Source of the DNA: Mucilaginibacter mallensis
GTDB taxonomy: Bacteria; Bacteroidota; Bacteroidia; Sphingobacteriales; Sphingobacteriaceae
NCBI RefSeq assembly: GCF_900105165.1
Contig: NZ_LT629740.1
Span: forward strand, 5,084,001 to 5,148,000
Length of the DNA: 64,000 nucleotides
Direction of reading: 5' to 3'
Part shown: piece by piece, positions 25,224 through 34,703 of the stretch
Numbering within the stretch: the first letter of the stretch is position 1
How the letters are laid out: each line of letters opens with the position of its first letter
Made by a program: the position numbers and the translations under genes
The notes under the pieces: generated by a model
Told to the model about the DNA's origin: nothing
What the model saw: only the letters and a program-made list of their open reading frames with translations
Databases searched by the model: none

Positions 25224-26552
25224 ATGGATAACACCAACCTGCCGGAAAACCCCCTATTTAAAGAAGCATTAAAATTTTGGTTTAAACTAGGTTGGATAAG
25301 TTTTGGCGGCACCGCCGGGCACATCGCCTTAATGCATGATTTTTTGGTGGACAAAAAGAAGTGGATAAGCAACAGTCGATTTTTTCATGCGCTTAGCCTG
25401 TGTATGCTTTTGCCCGGCCCCGAAGCGCAGCAATTAGCCATTTATATTGGCTGGCAACTGCATGGCAAAAAAGGTGGCTTAATAGCCGGTATATTGTTTG
25501 TTCTGCCATCCATGTTCATATTGCTTGCATTAAGCATTATCTACGTATCATACGGCAACCTGCCCTGGATATATGCCATGTTTAACGGGTTAAAACCAGC
25601 CGTTATTGCTATTATCATTATCGCGTTGTTTAAAGTTGGGCAAAAGGCATTGCATAGTTTGTTGCATTACGTTGTAGCTGCCATAGCTTTCATATGCATC
25701 TTTTTTTACAATATCTCTTTGCCCGCCATTATTGCCGGTACAATAGTGCTGGCTTTATTTATCAGGTATGTTAAACCATCTTTATTAAACATTGAAAACA
25801 AACAGGATGACAATAAATATGATGATGAGCAGGATTACTATATCAATAGTGTTTCAACAATACCGGGTACAGGTTTCAGCATTAAACAATTATTAAAGCA
25901 ATTGGCCACCTTTTCTATTTTTTGGCTGATTCCTTTCCTATTGTTTTATTTGTTTTCACATGATCATTTATTTTGGAAGGGCCTGATACTGTTTTTCACA
26001 CAAACAGCATTCTTTACCATAGGCGGCTCGTATACCGTTTTACCTTATGTAGCACAGTTTGCCGTTACCAAACTAAATTGGTTATCAAAAATGCAAATGG
26101 TTGATGGCTTTGCCCTTGCAGAAACCACACCCGGCCCCTTAATTATTGTAGTAGGTTTTGTAGGATTTATGGCCGCTTATAATCATTTTCACGCCTCATT
26201 GTGGATGGGGAGCATCGGGCTTATTGCTACTACCTTTTACACTTTTTTACCCTGTTTCCTGTTTATTTTTGCAGGCGGCCCTATTATTGAAAAAACCCAC
26301 GGCAATGCCCTTATCAGTGCAATTTTAACATTAGTTACAGCTGCGGTGGTGGGCGTTATCCTTAACCTTACTTTCTTTTTAGGTAAAGACATCGTTTTCC
26401 CGGGCGGTGTATTGTTAGAAAACCTTAACATCGTTTCCCTCAGCTGCATATGCGCTTCCTTATTGCTGATGTTAAAATTTAGGATGAATGTAGTTTACCT
26501 GATTTTACTGAGCCTTTTATTTGGCCTGGCCCGTTATTTTGTGGGTGTCTAA
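25224..26552 (+). CDS. ChrA-family chromate transporter
   Basis: About 440 residues, a two-domain ChrA (CHR) transporter. Each half begins with a conserved FGGxxGHIALMHDFLVDKKKWIS-like or FFTIGGSYTVLPYVAQFAV motif, followed by membrane spans. The domains carry LLPGPEAQQLAIYIGW in the first half and LAETTPGPLIIVVGFVGF in the second. It probably exports chromate or transports a related anion. The start is taken at MDNTNLPENPLF; the frame is open from 25185. Confidence 0.9.
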   Translation: MDNTNLPENPLFKEALKFWFKLGWISFGGTAGHIALMHDFLVDKKKWISNSRFFHALSLCMLLPGPEAQQLAIYIGWQLHGKKGGLIAGILFVLPSMFILLALSIIYVSYGNLPWIYAMFNGLKPAVIAIIIIALFKVGQKALHSLLHYVVAAIAFICIFFYNISLPAIIAGTIVLALFIRYVKPSLLNIENKQDDNKYDDEQDYYINSVSTIPGTGFSIKQLLKQLATFSIFWLIPFLLFYLFSHDHLFWKGLILFFTQTAFFTIGGSYTVLPYVAQFAVTKLNWLSKMQMVDGFALAETTPGPLIIVVGFVGFMAAYNHFHASLWMGSIGLIATTFYTFLPCFLFIFAGGPIIEKTHGNALISAILTLVTAAVVGVILNLTFFLGKDIVFPGGVLLENLNIVSLSCICASLLLMLKFRMNVVYLILLSLLFGLARYFVGV

Positions 26553-26563
26553 AGGTGATTTGT

Positions 26564-27868
26564 TTACCTTATCTTTTGTTTAAAAGCCTCCTCCGCGTCC
26601 TTAGCCTGGTCGGCATCCCCTAAATATGCCCAGCGCAGGCCAACTATATATTGGTTCAGCGCTATATCTATCTGGTCAACAGTTACGCTATTGATCAGCT
26701 CGGGCAATTTTTCGTCCATCTGCCAGTCGCCTAAAATTTCGGCAATACCCAGGCTGCCGGTAATTGCCGCTGTACTTTGTTGTTTCAGATAATTGCTAAC
26801 TATGTAACCACTTTTTAGGTGCTTAAGCCCCTCTTTTGTTGCACCATAAACCCTCACCAGGTTAAGCATGCGGGTCATTTCCTCTACGGCCACTTTTGGC
26901 TGATTAGTGCTTACATACATACGTGCAAATGGCATCTGCCGCATCTCGCTAACCGCACCCGGATCATATGAGAGGTTGAGCTTAGTACGCAAATCGCTGA
27001 ACAAAGCCCCGGCCAGTATAGAAACACCGAGCCTGAAAGGCACATAATCAGCACTGTAAACAGGCGGGGCATTCATAATCGCATTAATATAATTGGTTGA
27101 TAGGTTGCGGCTTTCAACAACAACCTTATTATCGTTCCAAATGGGTTCTTTGTAATTAACCTGCGTATATGGCTTTGAGGGCAGCGCAGCAAATGATGCA
27201 TGTATTTTTTCTACCAGTTCATCCTTACTTATTTTGCCTGCCACTACTATAAACAGTTGATTTTTGTTGAGGATGCTTTTGTAATAAGCTTTAAGGTCAT
27301 CGGCAGTAAATTTAGATAATTTGGCCTCATCACCACTGGGATCTATAGCATAGGGCGTGCCCTCAAAAGCATTTTGCATCAACAGTTGTTCGGCGCGATT
27401 GTCGGGATCTGATTCTTCCTGCCGTACCCTTGAAATTAATTTATTCCGCAACAATTCTATTTCATTACTATCAAAAGTGGGGGTAACTATGGCATCAGCA
27501 AGCAGGTCCCAGGCCTGGTCAAAGTATTTGGAAATACATTCCATATCTATATCACCATAATCATAATTACTTGCGGAACCAATATCTATGCTATACGTAT
27601 CGGCCATATTCCTGAAGGCATTGCCATTGTATTTTTGAGTGCCGCATTGTGTAATGGCGGCAAGGGTAAAATTCTCAATACCAGCCTGCTCCGGTTTATA
27701 ATTACTTACACCTCCTCTGAAAAATACACGTACATTGATGATCTCTTTTACAGTCGGCTTAAATATCACCTTTATACCATCTACATCAAACGAAGTAGTA
27801 GCCGATTGCGCAAATACCCCCGGCATCACCAGGCATAGCATACTTATTAATAAAAATATTTTTTTCAT
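26564..27868 (-). CDS. M16 family peptidase, non-catalytic partner
   Basis: 434 residues with signal peptide (IFLLISMLCLVMPGVFAQ). It has the M16 two-domain fold, but the position of the zinc motif HxxEH reads GIENFT, so no zinc site is present. In bacterial M16B systems such a chain pairs with a zinc-bearing chain, which is encoded 8 bp upstream. The R-Y-like substrate-binding region is carried in the C-terminal half of such subunits; I could not verify it. It probably forms a periplasmic heterodimer. Confidence 0.87.
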   Translation of the reverse strand: MKKIFLLISMLCLVMPGVFAQSATTSFDVDGIKVIFKPTVKEIINVRVFFRGGVSNYKPEQAGIENFTLAAITQCGTQKYNGNAFRNMADTYSIDIGSASNYDYGDIDMECISKYFDQAWDLLADAIVTPTFDSNEIELLRNKLISRVRQEESDPDNRAEQLLMQNAFEGTPYAIDPSGDEAKLSKFTADDLKAYYKSILNKNQLFIVVAGKISKDELVEKIHASFAALPSKPYTQVNYKEPIWNDNKVVVESRNLSTNYINAIMNAPPVYSADYVPFRLGVSILAGALFSDLRTKLNLSYDPGAVSEMRQMPFARMYVSTNQPKVAVEEMTRMLNLVRVYGATKEGLKHLKSGYIVSNYLKQQSTAAITGSLGIAEILGDWQMDEKLPELINSVTVDQIDIALNQYIVGLRWAYLGDADQAKDAEEAFKQKIR

Positions 27869-27876
27869 GCGGTTAT

Positions 27877-29244
27877 TTAGTTTGATGCTGTAAAAAAATC
27901 TTCAGGGTGTATCTTGTCCTTTAACTCCGGACTGATAAGTAAACCGGCGCAGTAAGGCTTATTTTTGATGTACCTGCGCACATAAGTTTGCAGATCGGCA
28001 CGGGTAATTTTCTTAAGATTATCCTGGTACCCGGTATAATAATCAATAGACGATGATGCCCACCAAAACGACATTACTTCTGTAAAATCAGAGGTAACTT
28101 CCTTCTCCTTTATCTGGGCCACTTCCAGTTTTCGTTTGGCTGTTTCAATCTGTTCGTCGGTTACATAATCATCGCTGTCCATCATATCAATTTGTTTTTT
28201 CAGCTCTGCTATACATTCCTTAACCCTCATAGGGTTTGGCACACACATTATGCTGATTGGCCCCACGTGGTTCATGGTTAAATAGCCAATATTACATTGC
28301 AAGGCCAGCCCCGATTGCACGAGTGCCTTTTTTAATTTTGATGAATTTTGATTTACTATGTAAGAGAACACATCTGCCGCGTAGGTTGAATGCACATCGT
28401 TACGGGTATCGGGCCCCTGCCACTCCAGCATAAGCAATGGTACACGTGATAACTGCGATTCCACGATAAAATAATCTGTTTTTTGTAGCGGCTTAAACTC
28501 CGGTATTGGCCATTTTTGGAACGGATCGAAGCCTGATGGTTTCCAGCTGCCATATATATGCTCTACTTGCTTAAATACATCATCATGTTCAACATTGCCG
28601 GCAATGGTCAGCAGGCAATTATTGGGAAAATAGTATTTGTTCTTGATAGAATCCATCATAGCCGGCGTGGCCGAACGTATTACCTGGTGATCGCCAATCG
28701 GATTTTTGCGACTGAATAGGTCGCCCCACATATGGTGATCCATCGCGTTGGAGAGTGCATAGCCCGGGTTTGATTCATTCCGTTGAAACTCTGCATCAAC
28801 CACCTCATTTTCATGCGCCATCTCCTTTTTATCAAACTTAGGGTAGCGAATAGCTGAGTTCATAAAATCCAGCCCATCCTTTAAATTATAATCGGGCAGG
28901 GTAAAGTAATAGTTCACATTTTCAAATGATGTGGAACCGTTTGATCTTATGCCCAATTCGCTCATTCGTTGCAAAAAATCGTCGACTGTTTTATAGTTTT
29001 TATTGGCCTTAAAAAACATGTGCTCATATAAATGGCTCAGCCCGTTAAACTCCGGGGCTTCGGTATAAGCGCCGTTTTTACAAGTGATCATTATTGTGGC
29101 CAGCGGTACGCTGTTATCCTCAATCACCAGCACAGCAAGCCCGTTAGGCAGCGTGCGATAGAACATATTCTCGGGAAGTTTACTTTGTGCCTGCAGCAAC
29201 AGGGGAAAAATAAGTAAAATAAGCAGGCAGCTCCTCTTTATCAT
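27877..29244 (-). CDS. M16 family zinc peptidase, catalytic subunit
   Basis: 455 residues with signal peptide (SCLLILLIFPLLLQAQ). The inverted zinc motif HLYEH is at residues 71-75 (GLSHLYEHMFF), and further Glu ligands lie in ENEVVDAEF (145-152). M16 peptidases such as pitrilysin cleave unfolded peptides. The partner at 26564 lacks the motif, so the two genes are the two halves of one enzyme, transcribed in order catalytic then non-catalytic. Confidence 0.92.
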   Translation of the reverse strand: MIKRSCLLILLIFPLLLQAQSKLPENMFYRTLPNGLAVLVIEDNSVPLATIMITCKNGAYTEAPEFNGLSHLYEHMFFKANKNYKTVDDFLQRMSELGIRSNGSTSFENVNYYFTLPDYNLKDGLDFMNSAIRYPKFDKKEMAHENEVVDAEFQRNESNPGYALSNAMDHHMWGDLFSRKNPIGDHQVIRSATPAMMDSIKNKYYFPNNCLLTIAGNVEHDDVFKQVEHIYGSWKPSGFDPFQKWPIPEFKPLQKTDYFIVESQLSRVPLLMLEWQGPDTRNDVHSTYAADVFSYIVNQNSSKLKKALVQSGLALQCNIGYLTMNHVGPISIMCVPNPMRVKECIAELKKQIDMMDSDDYVTDEQIETAKRKLEVAQIKEKEVTSDFTEVMSFWWASSSIDYYTGYQDNLKKITRADLQTYVRRYIKNKPYCAGLLISPELKDKIHPEDFFTASN

Positions 29245-29437
29245 AGATGAATGTTTGATGCGATCAAATTAGCAAAATAAATTAACCCCGCTGTCCTATA
29301 ATTTGAAAGTCCCCGTAATTATAAAAACTGTTTCCCGGCTAAACAATCAAATTAATTTATTGGTTATACAAATCCGTGTTTTCTCTGTAAATCAGTACTT
29401 TTATTCTGCCTATGTTTATCATAGCTTTATATTTTCC

Positions 29438-31972
29438 ATGCAGCAAGCAGATCAACCAAAAAATAAGGACTATCCGTTTCTGAAAGGGGGCGGCGAAATG
29501 GGTGAGTTAATGCGAACCACCGATTGGTCGGCTACTGCTTTGGGTACTCCTGATACCTGGCCGCAAAGCTTACGAACAACGCTCAGTATTATTTTAAACT
29601 CAAAGTTCCCTATGTTTTTATGGTGGGGCCCTGAGCTTATTTGTTTTTATAACGATGCTTACCGCCCTAGTTTGGGGCAACATGGCAAACACCCGTCTAT
29701 TTTAGGCATGCCTGCCCATTTGGCCTGGTCGGAGATATGGAATACTATTAAACCACTTATAAGCCAGGTGCTTGCAGGAGGAGAATCAACCTGGAGTGAG
29801 GACCAATTGATCCCCATATACCGTAACGGTAAAATAGAAGATGTTTACTGGACATTTAGCTATAGTCCGGTAGCTGATGAATCAGGGGAAGTAGCCGGTG
29901 TATTTGTAACCTGTACCGAAACCACTGCAAAAATAGTAGCAAATAAACAGCTCGAAGAAACAAACCGCCATTTAAAAGCAGCGCGTGAGGCCGACAGGCT
30001 TATTCAAAAAAAGCTACAGGAAAATGATAACAACCTGCGCCTTATTATTTTACAGGCACCGGTTGCCATCGCTATTTTCCGAGGGCCCGAGTACGTGGTG
30101 GAGATCGCCAATGCCCGCGCATTGGAACTTTGGGGCCGAAGACTTCCCCAGGTATTGAACAAACCCATACTGCAAGCCATGCCCGAACTGCTTGATCAGG
30201 GCATAAAACAACTGCTTGATAATGTTTTTAATACAGGTGAAGTTTTTTCGGTTAAAGAACTACCTATTCAACTGTTCCGGAACAGGAAAATGACAACCGC
30301 CTATATTGATTTTGTTTATGACCCCCTATATGATGCCGAAGGCAATATTAATGGCATTATTACTATTGGTACCGAAGTTACAACACAAGTACTCACTCGT
30401 AAAAGAATTGAAGAAAGCGCAACAGAGTTTCAGGCTATTAACGAAGAGTTGGTTGGCGCTAACGAGGAATTGGCCTCCACTAATGAAGAATTAACGGAAA
30501 CGCAATGGCATCTTCAGCAATTAGTTGTTGAGATAGAGAAAAGTGAATCCCGTTTCCGCAATTTGGTACAGCAGGCACCAGTTGCTATTTGCCTGCTTCG
30601 CGGGCGTGAACTGGTATTTGAAGCTGCTAATGATAAAATACAGTTTATGTTGGGTAAGGATGCAGCCATTATTGGCAAACCTTTTGAAGAAGCCGTTCCT
30701 GAATTAAAAGGACAGCCATTTTTTAAATTGCTTGACGATGTATTCACTACCGGCGAAAATTATTATGGCAATGAAACCCCTGCTGTTATTAATCATAAGG
30801 GGCAGCTGATAAACGGTTACTTTACCTTTATTTATCAGCCTATAAAAAACAGAGATGGTATAACTACAGCTGTAATGATTGTGGCCATTGAAGTTACGGA
30901 GCAGGTTAACGCCCGCAAAAAGGTAGAGCAGGCAGAAGAAATGCTGCGTTTTGCTTTAGAGGCTGCCAATATAGGAACCTGGTATATAAATTCCGACACC
31001 AGGGAACTAAAAACTACGCCCCGCCTCAGAGAATTATTTGGTTACGATGTAAATAAGGAAATGACCTTTGATGAGGCGATTGGCCAGGTAACCGAAGATT
31101 TCAGGGATAAGATCTTAGAACAAATTAACGCCGCCATTGAAAATGGCGGCAACTATGATTTTACCTACACCATGCGGCGGTTTAATGACGACCAACTGAT
31201 ATGGCTCCGGTCCTTAGGTAAACTTTCCAGGGATCATGAAAATGAGTTTACCACCTTTTCGGGTGTGGTAATGGATATTACCGAACAAAAGCAGGACGAG
31301 CAGCGCAAGAGCGATTTTATAGGTATGGTTAGCCATGAGCTAAAAACGCCGCTTACCTCGCTTACGGCCATTGTGCAGGTGCTTAACATGAAGCTTAAAA
31401 ACAGCGAGGATAGCTTCATTGCCGGTGCTCTGGATAAGGCTAATATACAGGTAAAAAAAATGGGGACCATGATCAACGGCTTCCTGAATATTTCAAGGCT
31501 GGAATCTGGTAAGATCCATGTTGCAAAAGAGCATTTCGATATGGTGCTACTGTTAACCGAGATGATGGACGAAGTGAAGCTTACCGTGTCGAGCCATAAC
31601 ATCAGTCTGGCCCCTCATGAGCATGTTGAGGTGTATGCCGACCGTGATAAGATAGGTTCTGTTATTTCCAATCTGCTTACCAATGCCGTTAAATATTCGC
31701 CCAAAGGCAAACATATCGAGGTGAAATGCGTGGTAACCGGCAATAATATACAGGTGAGTGTGAAGGATGAAGGCATGGGCATAAAACCACAGGATATTGA
31801 TAAACTCTTCGACCGCTATTATCGTGTAGAAACTGCTCATACCCGTCACATATCGGGCTTTGGCATAGGCCTGTATTTAAGTTCCGAGATCATTCACCGG
31901 CATGATGGGGAGATATGGGTGGAAAGTGAATCGGGCAAGGGTTCGACTTTTTATTTTACGTTGCCGTTGTAA
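29438..31972 (+). CDS. Multi-PAS sensor histidine kinase
   Basis: About 844 residues. Four PAS/PAC-like modules in tandem with a coiled-coil stretch of EELVGANEELASTNEEL type between them, then HisKA with His633 (MVSHELKTPLTS) and HATPase (VISNLLTNAVKYS, GFGIGLYLSSEII). No receiver domain or membrane helix is seen, so it is a cytoplasmic hybrid-type sensor without a receiver. The start MQQADQPKNKDYPF is chosen; the frame is open back to 29303. No response regulator adjoins it. Confidence 0.92.
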   Translation: MQQADQPKNKDYPFLKGGGEMGELMRTTDWSATALGTPDTWPQSLRTTLSIILNSKFPMFLWWGPELICFYNDAYRPSLGQHGKHPSILGMPAHLAWSEIWNTIKPLISQVLAGGESTWSEDQLIPIYRNGKIEDVYWTFSYSPVADESGEVAGVFVTCTETTAKIVANKQLEETNRHLKAAREADRLIQKKLQENDNNLRLIILQAPVAIAIFRGPEYVVEIANARALELWGRRLPQVLNKPILQAMPELLDQGIKQLLDNVFNTGEVFSVKELPIQLFRNRKMTTAYIDFVYDPLYDAEGNINGIITIGTEVTTQVLTRKRIEESATEFQAINEELVGANEELASTNEELTETQWHLQQLVVEIEKSESRFRNLVQQAPVAICLLRGRELVFEAANDKIQFMLGKDAAIIGKPFEEAVPELKGQPFFKLLDDVFTTGENYYGNETPAVINHKGQLINGYFTFIYQPIKNRDGITTAVMIVAIEVTEQVNARKKVEQAEEMLRFALEAANIGTWYINSDTRELKTTPRLRELFGYDVNKEMTFDEAIGQVTEDFRDKILEQINAAIENGGNYDFTYTMRRFNDDQLIWLRSLGKLSRDHENEFTTFSGVVMDITEQKQDEQRKSDFIGMVSHELKTPLTSLTAIVQVLNMKLKNSEDSFIAGALDKANIQVKKMGTMINGFLNISRLESGKIHVAKEHFDMVLLLTEMMDEVKLTVSSHNISLAPHEHVEVYADRDKIGSVISNLLTNAVKYSPKGKHIEVKCVVTGNNIQVSVKDEGMGIKPQDIDKLFDRYYRVETAHTRHISGFGIGLYLSSEIIHRHDGEIWVESESGKGSTFYFTLPL

Positions 31973-32681
31973 ACTCGTTATTAAAAAGCGTTATTGCGAG
32001 GAACGAAGACAACCGACCGGAGGGAGCTCATTAATACCATTGAAAAACAAACACAATATTAATAATCTCTAGACTATACAGAGCGAATTGCAAGTGTGAA
32101 TATCGCGTGAAGCCGCTCATAGGCGCGGAGCCTTAGTTACTTTTGGCTTGATCCAAAAGTAACCAAAAGATCAAGACAAAAAGATCCTTCCGCCCACAGG
32201 CAAAACACCCAGGCCCGCGCTTTTTGTCGGGCATTTACCCGCTTTTAATCGCGGTTCATTTAAAGTTTTCTCATTCTAATAAGTTATGTAGCTTCCGTCA
32301 GTAGAACAGCTTCGGGTGAAATCAGGCAAAACAATGGTGGCCTTGTGCGCAATGGCAGGGCATAGCAGATTTTTACAGAAGCCTGGGCCATGCGCGGCGA
32401 AGCAATGGGCAAAAATATAGCAGCCCAGGTTTTGCCTGATTTGCAGGGCAATGGCCTTGTGCGACAAAGAAGCATTTCTACTGACTTGACTTTTTGGTCC
32501 TTTTGTGTCGAAGACAATAAGGACTAGGCCTAGCGGCTATGAGCGATACCATGCGAAAAGAAACCGCTATCCAGTTGCAAACTAAATGATCATTCAGTAC
32601 CCGAAAACATCGTCATCCTAAGGCTTAAGTTGCAAACTGAAGTCAGTAAACCCCCTCGCAATGACGCCTGGGGATATGTCA
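31973..32681. other. Gene-free repeat block between the kinase and GluQ-RS
   Basis: About 700 bp made almost wholly of repeat sequence. A REP-type cattgcgaggaacgaag fragment is at 31990, the MITE-like element copy 2 follows (31990-32550), and 32630-32665 holds remnants of the CAGTTTGCAAC palindrome and the ctcgcaatgacg motif. The short open frames inside are repeat by-products. Confidence 0.7.
31990..32550. repeat. MITE-like composite repeat, copy 2 (inverted relative to copy 1)
   Basis: The right end (32544 leftwards: GCTCATAGCCGCTAGGCCTA) and the left end (32112: GCCGCTCATAGGCGCGGAGC) are the two terminal inverted repeats. The interior (32290-32510) reads as the reverse complement of 4000-4200 with about 85-90 % identity by eye. 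It is about 150 bp shorter than copy 1 because it lacks the nested REP-like hairpin and neighbouring sequence. Confidence 0.72.
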
Positions 32682-33575
32682 TTACAAGTTAACTAATTCA
32701 GCCAACTCCTGCCAGTTGCTAATACTTTCCTTACTTCCCAACATACCAGCAATTATAGTATAAACATCAGCCTTGCTTTTACCGTTTTCGCGCAGGTATT
32801 TTATAGAGGTTGACCCTGCAGATTTTGACAATTTTTTGCCGGATGGTTCCATCATTAAAGGGTGGTGATAAAACACAATATCATTAAAATCGCTTTCTCC
32901 TAATGTCGCGGCCAGCTGATGCTGCGCCAGTGTTGATGGCCACAGGTCTTCCCCCCTCACTATCAGATCAACACCATATAAAAGATCATCCATTACCGAC
33001 GTAAGCTGATAAGCCGGCGAACCATCCTTCTTCTTCACTATAAAATTATGCATTTCGGCAGGTAGGGTGGCGCGGATATCTTTTCCTGAATAATCTTTAA
33101 TTACCAGTTCTTCATTATTGGTGATCAGCCGCCAGTTTGCATGCTCAGTTGATAAAGGTATCTGCTGATCAAAGCAGGTACAAAGCGACTCATCATATGA
33201 TCCATCAATGTTACTTATCTGCTTACGCGAGCAAGTGCAGGCAAAAACTTGTCCTTTACTGCGCAGTTGTTCTAATGCTTCCATATAAATAGGCATGCGC
33301 TGTAGTTGCGAGTAGTTTTTTTCAAACCCATCAACATCCCGCGGGCCATCATCCCATGGGATTTCTAAAAAATTGAGGGTGTCAAAAATATCCTGTAAGT
33401 ATTGCCGTGTAACCCGGGCGCGGTCAATATCATCTATGCGTAGCAATATCTTGGTGCCATGCTTTTGGGCCAGTGCCGCGGTGATTGAAAATGACAGTAC
33501 ATTACCCAGGTGCAAAAAACCACTGGGGGTTGGTGCTATACGGGTTTGAGTATATTGACGGGCTGTATCTGGCAC
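32682..33575 (-). CDS. gluQ: Glutamyl-Q tRNA(Asp) synthetase-like protein
   Basis: 297 residues of a truncated class I glutamyl-tRNA synthetase. Nucleotide-binding HLGN of the HIGH motif is in IAPTPSGFLHLGNVLSFS, KKLSKSAGS is the second motif, and zinc-type Cys residues occur in ACTCSRKQ...LCTC. It lacks the C-terminal anticodon-binding half, as in GluQ-RS, which attaches glutamate to queuosine of tRNA(Asp). Its end borders the repeat block. Catalysis of exactly this reaction is inferred from the family. Confidence 0.83.
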   Translation of the reverse strand: MPDTARQYTQTRIAPTPSGFLHLGNVLSFSITAALAQKHGTKILLRIDDIDRARVTRQYLQDIFDTLNFLEIPWDDGPRDVDGFEKNYSQLQRMPIYMEALEQLRSKGQVFACTCSRKQISNIDGSYDESLCTCFDQQIPLSTEHANWRLITNNEELVIKDYSGKDIRATLPAEMHNFIVKKKDGSPAYQLTSVMDDLLYGVDLIVRGEDLWPSTLAQHQLAATLGESDFNDIVFYHHPLMMEPSGKKLSKSAGSTSIKYLRENGKSKADVYTIIAGMLGSKESISNWQELAELVNL

Positions 33576-33618
33576 TTTATTAATCGGGCTTTAGCAAATT
33601 TACAATTTCGGCAGGTAA

Positions 33619-34290
33619 TTATTCGTCCTGCAATATTGTTTTGCCCTTTATTAACCACGAAAAACCAAATGCCCAAAGCGCCAGCGACTCCAGCCAAAAC
33701 GTAGGTCTGTAAGCATTTAATACCTTCTCAATACCGGTGGCTTTCAAAATCCCTATCAAAACCATAGCTGCAACTATCACATACCCACATGTTTTATAGA
33801 TGATGTTCCTGTTGCATTTTTGAGGTGTGGGCTTATCCTTATTTGTTTTGGTGAACAATATTATTGACACATAAGCCAGTGTAAAAAAGAATCCTGCTGC
33901 AGAACCATAATGAACAACGTTTCTTAAGCAATTATCAGGCAGGAATAGTAAATTACATTCCGTACAGTTTTTACCCATGTTTGAGGGAAAGAAAACTACT
34001 CCCAGCGCAAAAACGCCTGCTATATTGGTAGATATCTGATCGGCACTATCATAACCCTTATAGCTGAAAAGGAACAGGGCAACAGCACACAAAGTGCCCG
34101 TAAAATAACTACTCATCATACTATAATAGTAATCACTTATAGCCCCCCTTATGCAAGGGCAATGACTAATGAGGCATGTGCCCAGGAGTAAAACAACAGG
34201 CAGGGCAATGCCTAATACGCCTACGGCTTTTCTGATGGTTAGGTAGGATATCACCATATCCTGCTCATCATTATTTGGTTGCTTTTTCAT
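33619..34290 (-). CDS. Six-span membrane protein, family not recognised
   Basis: 223 residues with about six hydrophobic spans (e.g. VLGIALPVVLLLGTCLI, GTLCAVALFLFSYKG, AAGFFFTLAYVSIILF). A conserved-looking ISDYYYSMMSSYFTGTLC segment and a loop rich in Cys (NCTECNLLFLPDNC) could bind metal or form disulfides. I do not recognise a function. It is encoded 44 bp upstream of gluQ on the same strand and may share its transcript. Confidence 0.7.
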   Translation of the reverse strand: MKKQPNNDEQDMVISYLTIRKAVGVLGIALPVVLLLGTCLISHCPCIRGAISDYYYSMMSSYFTGTLCAVALFLFSYKGYDSADQISTNIAGVFALGVVFFPSNMGKNCTECNLLFLPDNCLRNVVHYGSAAGFFFTLAYVSIILFTKTNKDKPTPQKCNRNIIYKTCGYVIVAAMVLIGILKATGIEKVLNAYRPTFWLESLALWAFGFSWLIKGKTILQDE

Positions 34291-34424
34291 GATCCGTAAG
34301 ATTTTTGAAATCGTGATGAACCAGACTTACTTTTAGGCTTATATTACTGAAAGTTAAATGTTTATTATTGAAATAGCTACCGTTAAAACACGGTATTATC
34401 ACCCATTAAAAAAAGAACGCAAAC

Positions 34425-34457
34425 AAAAAAGCCTTCGGATTTCTCATCCAAAGGCTT
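34425..34457 (-). terminator. Intrinsic terminator (AAGCCTTcGGAT hairpin, T-run on minus strand)
   Basis: Arms aagccttcggat (34429-34440) and atccaaaggctt (34446-34457) with a minus-strand T-run at 34425-34430. It follows the 49-residue gene at 34487-34636. The same stem type recurs at 51273, 59945 and 61953. Confidence 0.65.
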
Positions 34458-34486
34458 ATATCAAATCACTCAAATGGTTTTAACAA

Positions 34487-34636
34487 TTAGCGGGGGAAAT
34501 GACCCACAGCTACGTATAATGTTAACATCGGAACGGCCAATAAGGCCCAAACTTTTACTATTTGCATATTGCTGGCATTACCCATTATAAATACGTTATA
34601 AAGGTTTTCTTTTATGTTGTTTAATATCGCTTTCAT
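34487..34636 (-). CDS. 49-residue small membrane protein
   Basis: Minus-strand ORF starting MKAILNNIKENLYNVFIMGN and ending LTLYVAVGHFPR. It has one hydrophobic segment (MQIVKVWALLAVPMLTLYVAV) and is followed 30 bp later by a good intrinsic terminator at 34425-34457. That is why I take it as a real gene. No family is recognised. It lies 67 bp downstream of the MBL-fold gene on the same strand. Confidence 0.5.
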   Translation of the reverse strand: MKAILNNIKENLYNVFIMGNASNMQIVKVWALLAVPMLTLYVAVGHFPR

Positions 34637-34703
34637 GGTCTTAATATTTAGTATAAATGCTATAATATTATGACCGAAAGCAATATAAATGGTTTAACAT
34701 GTA

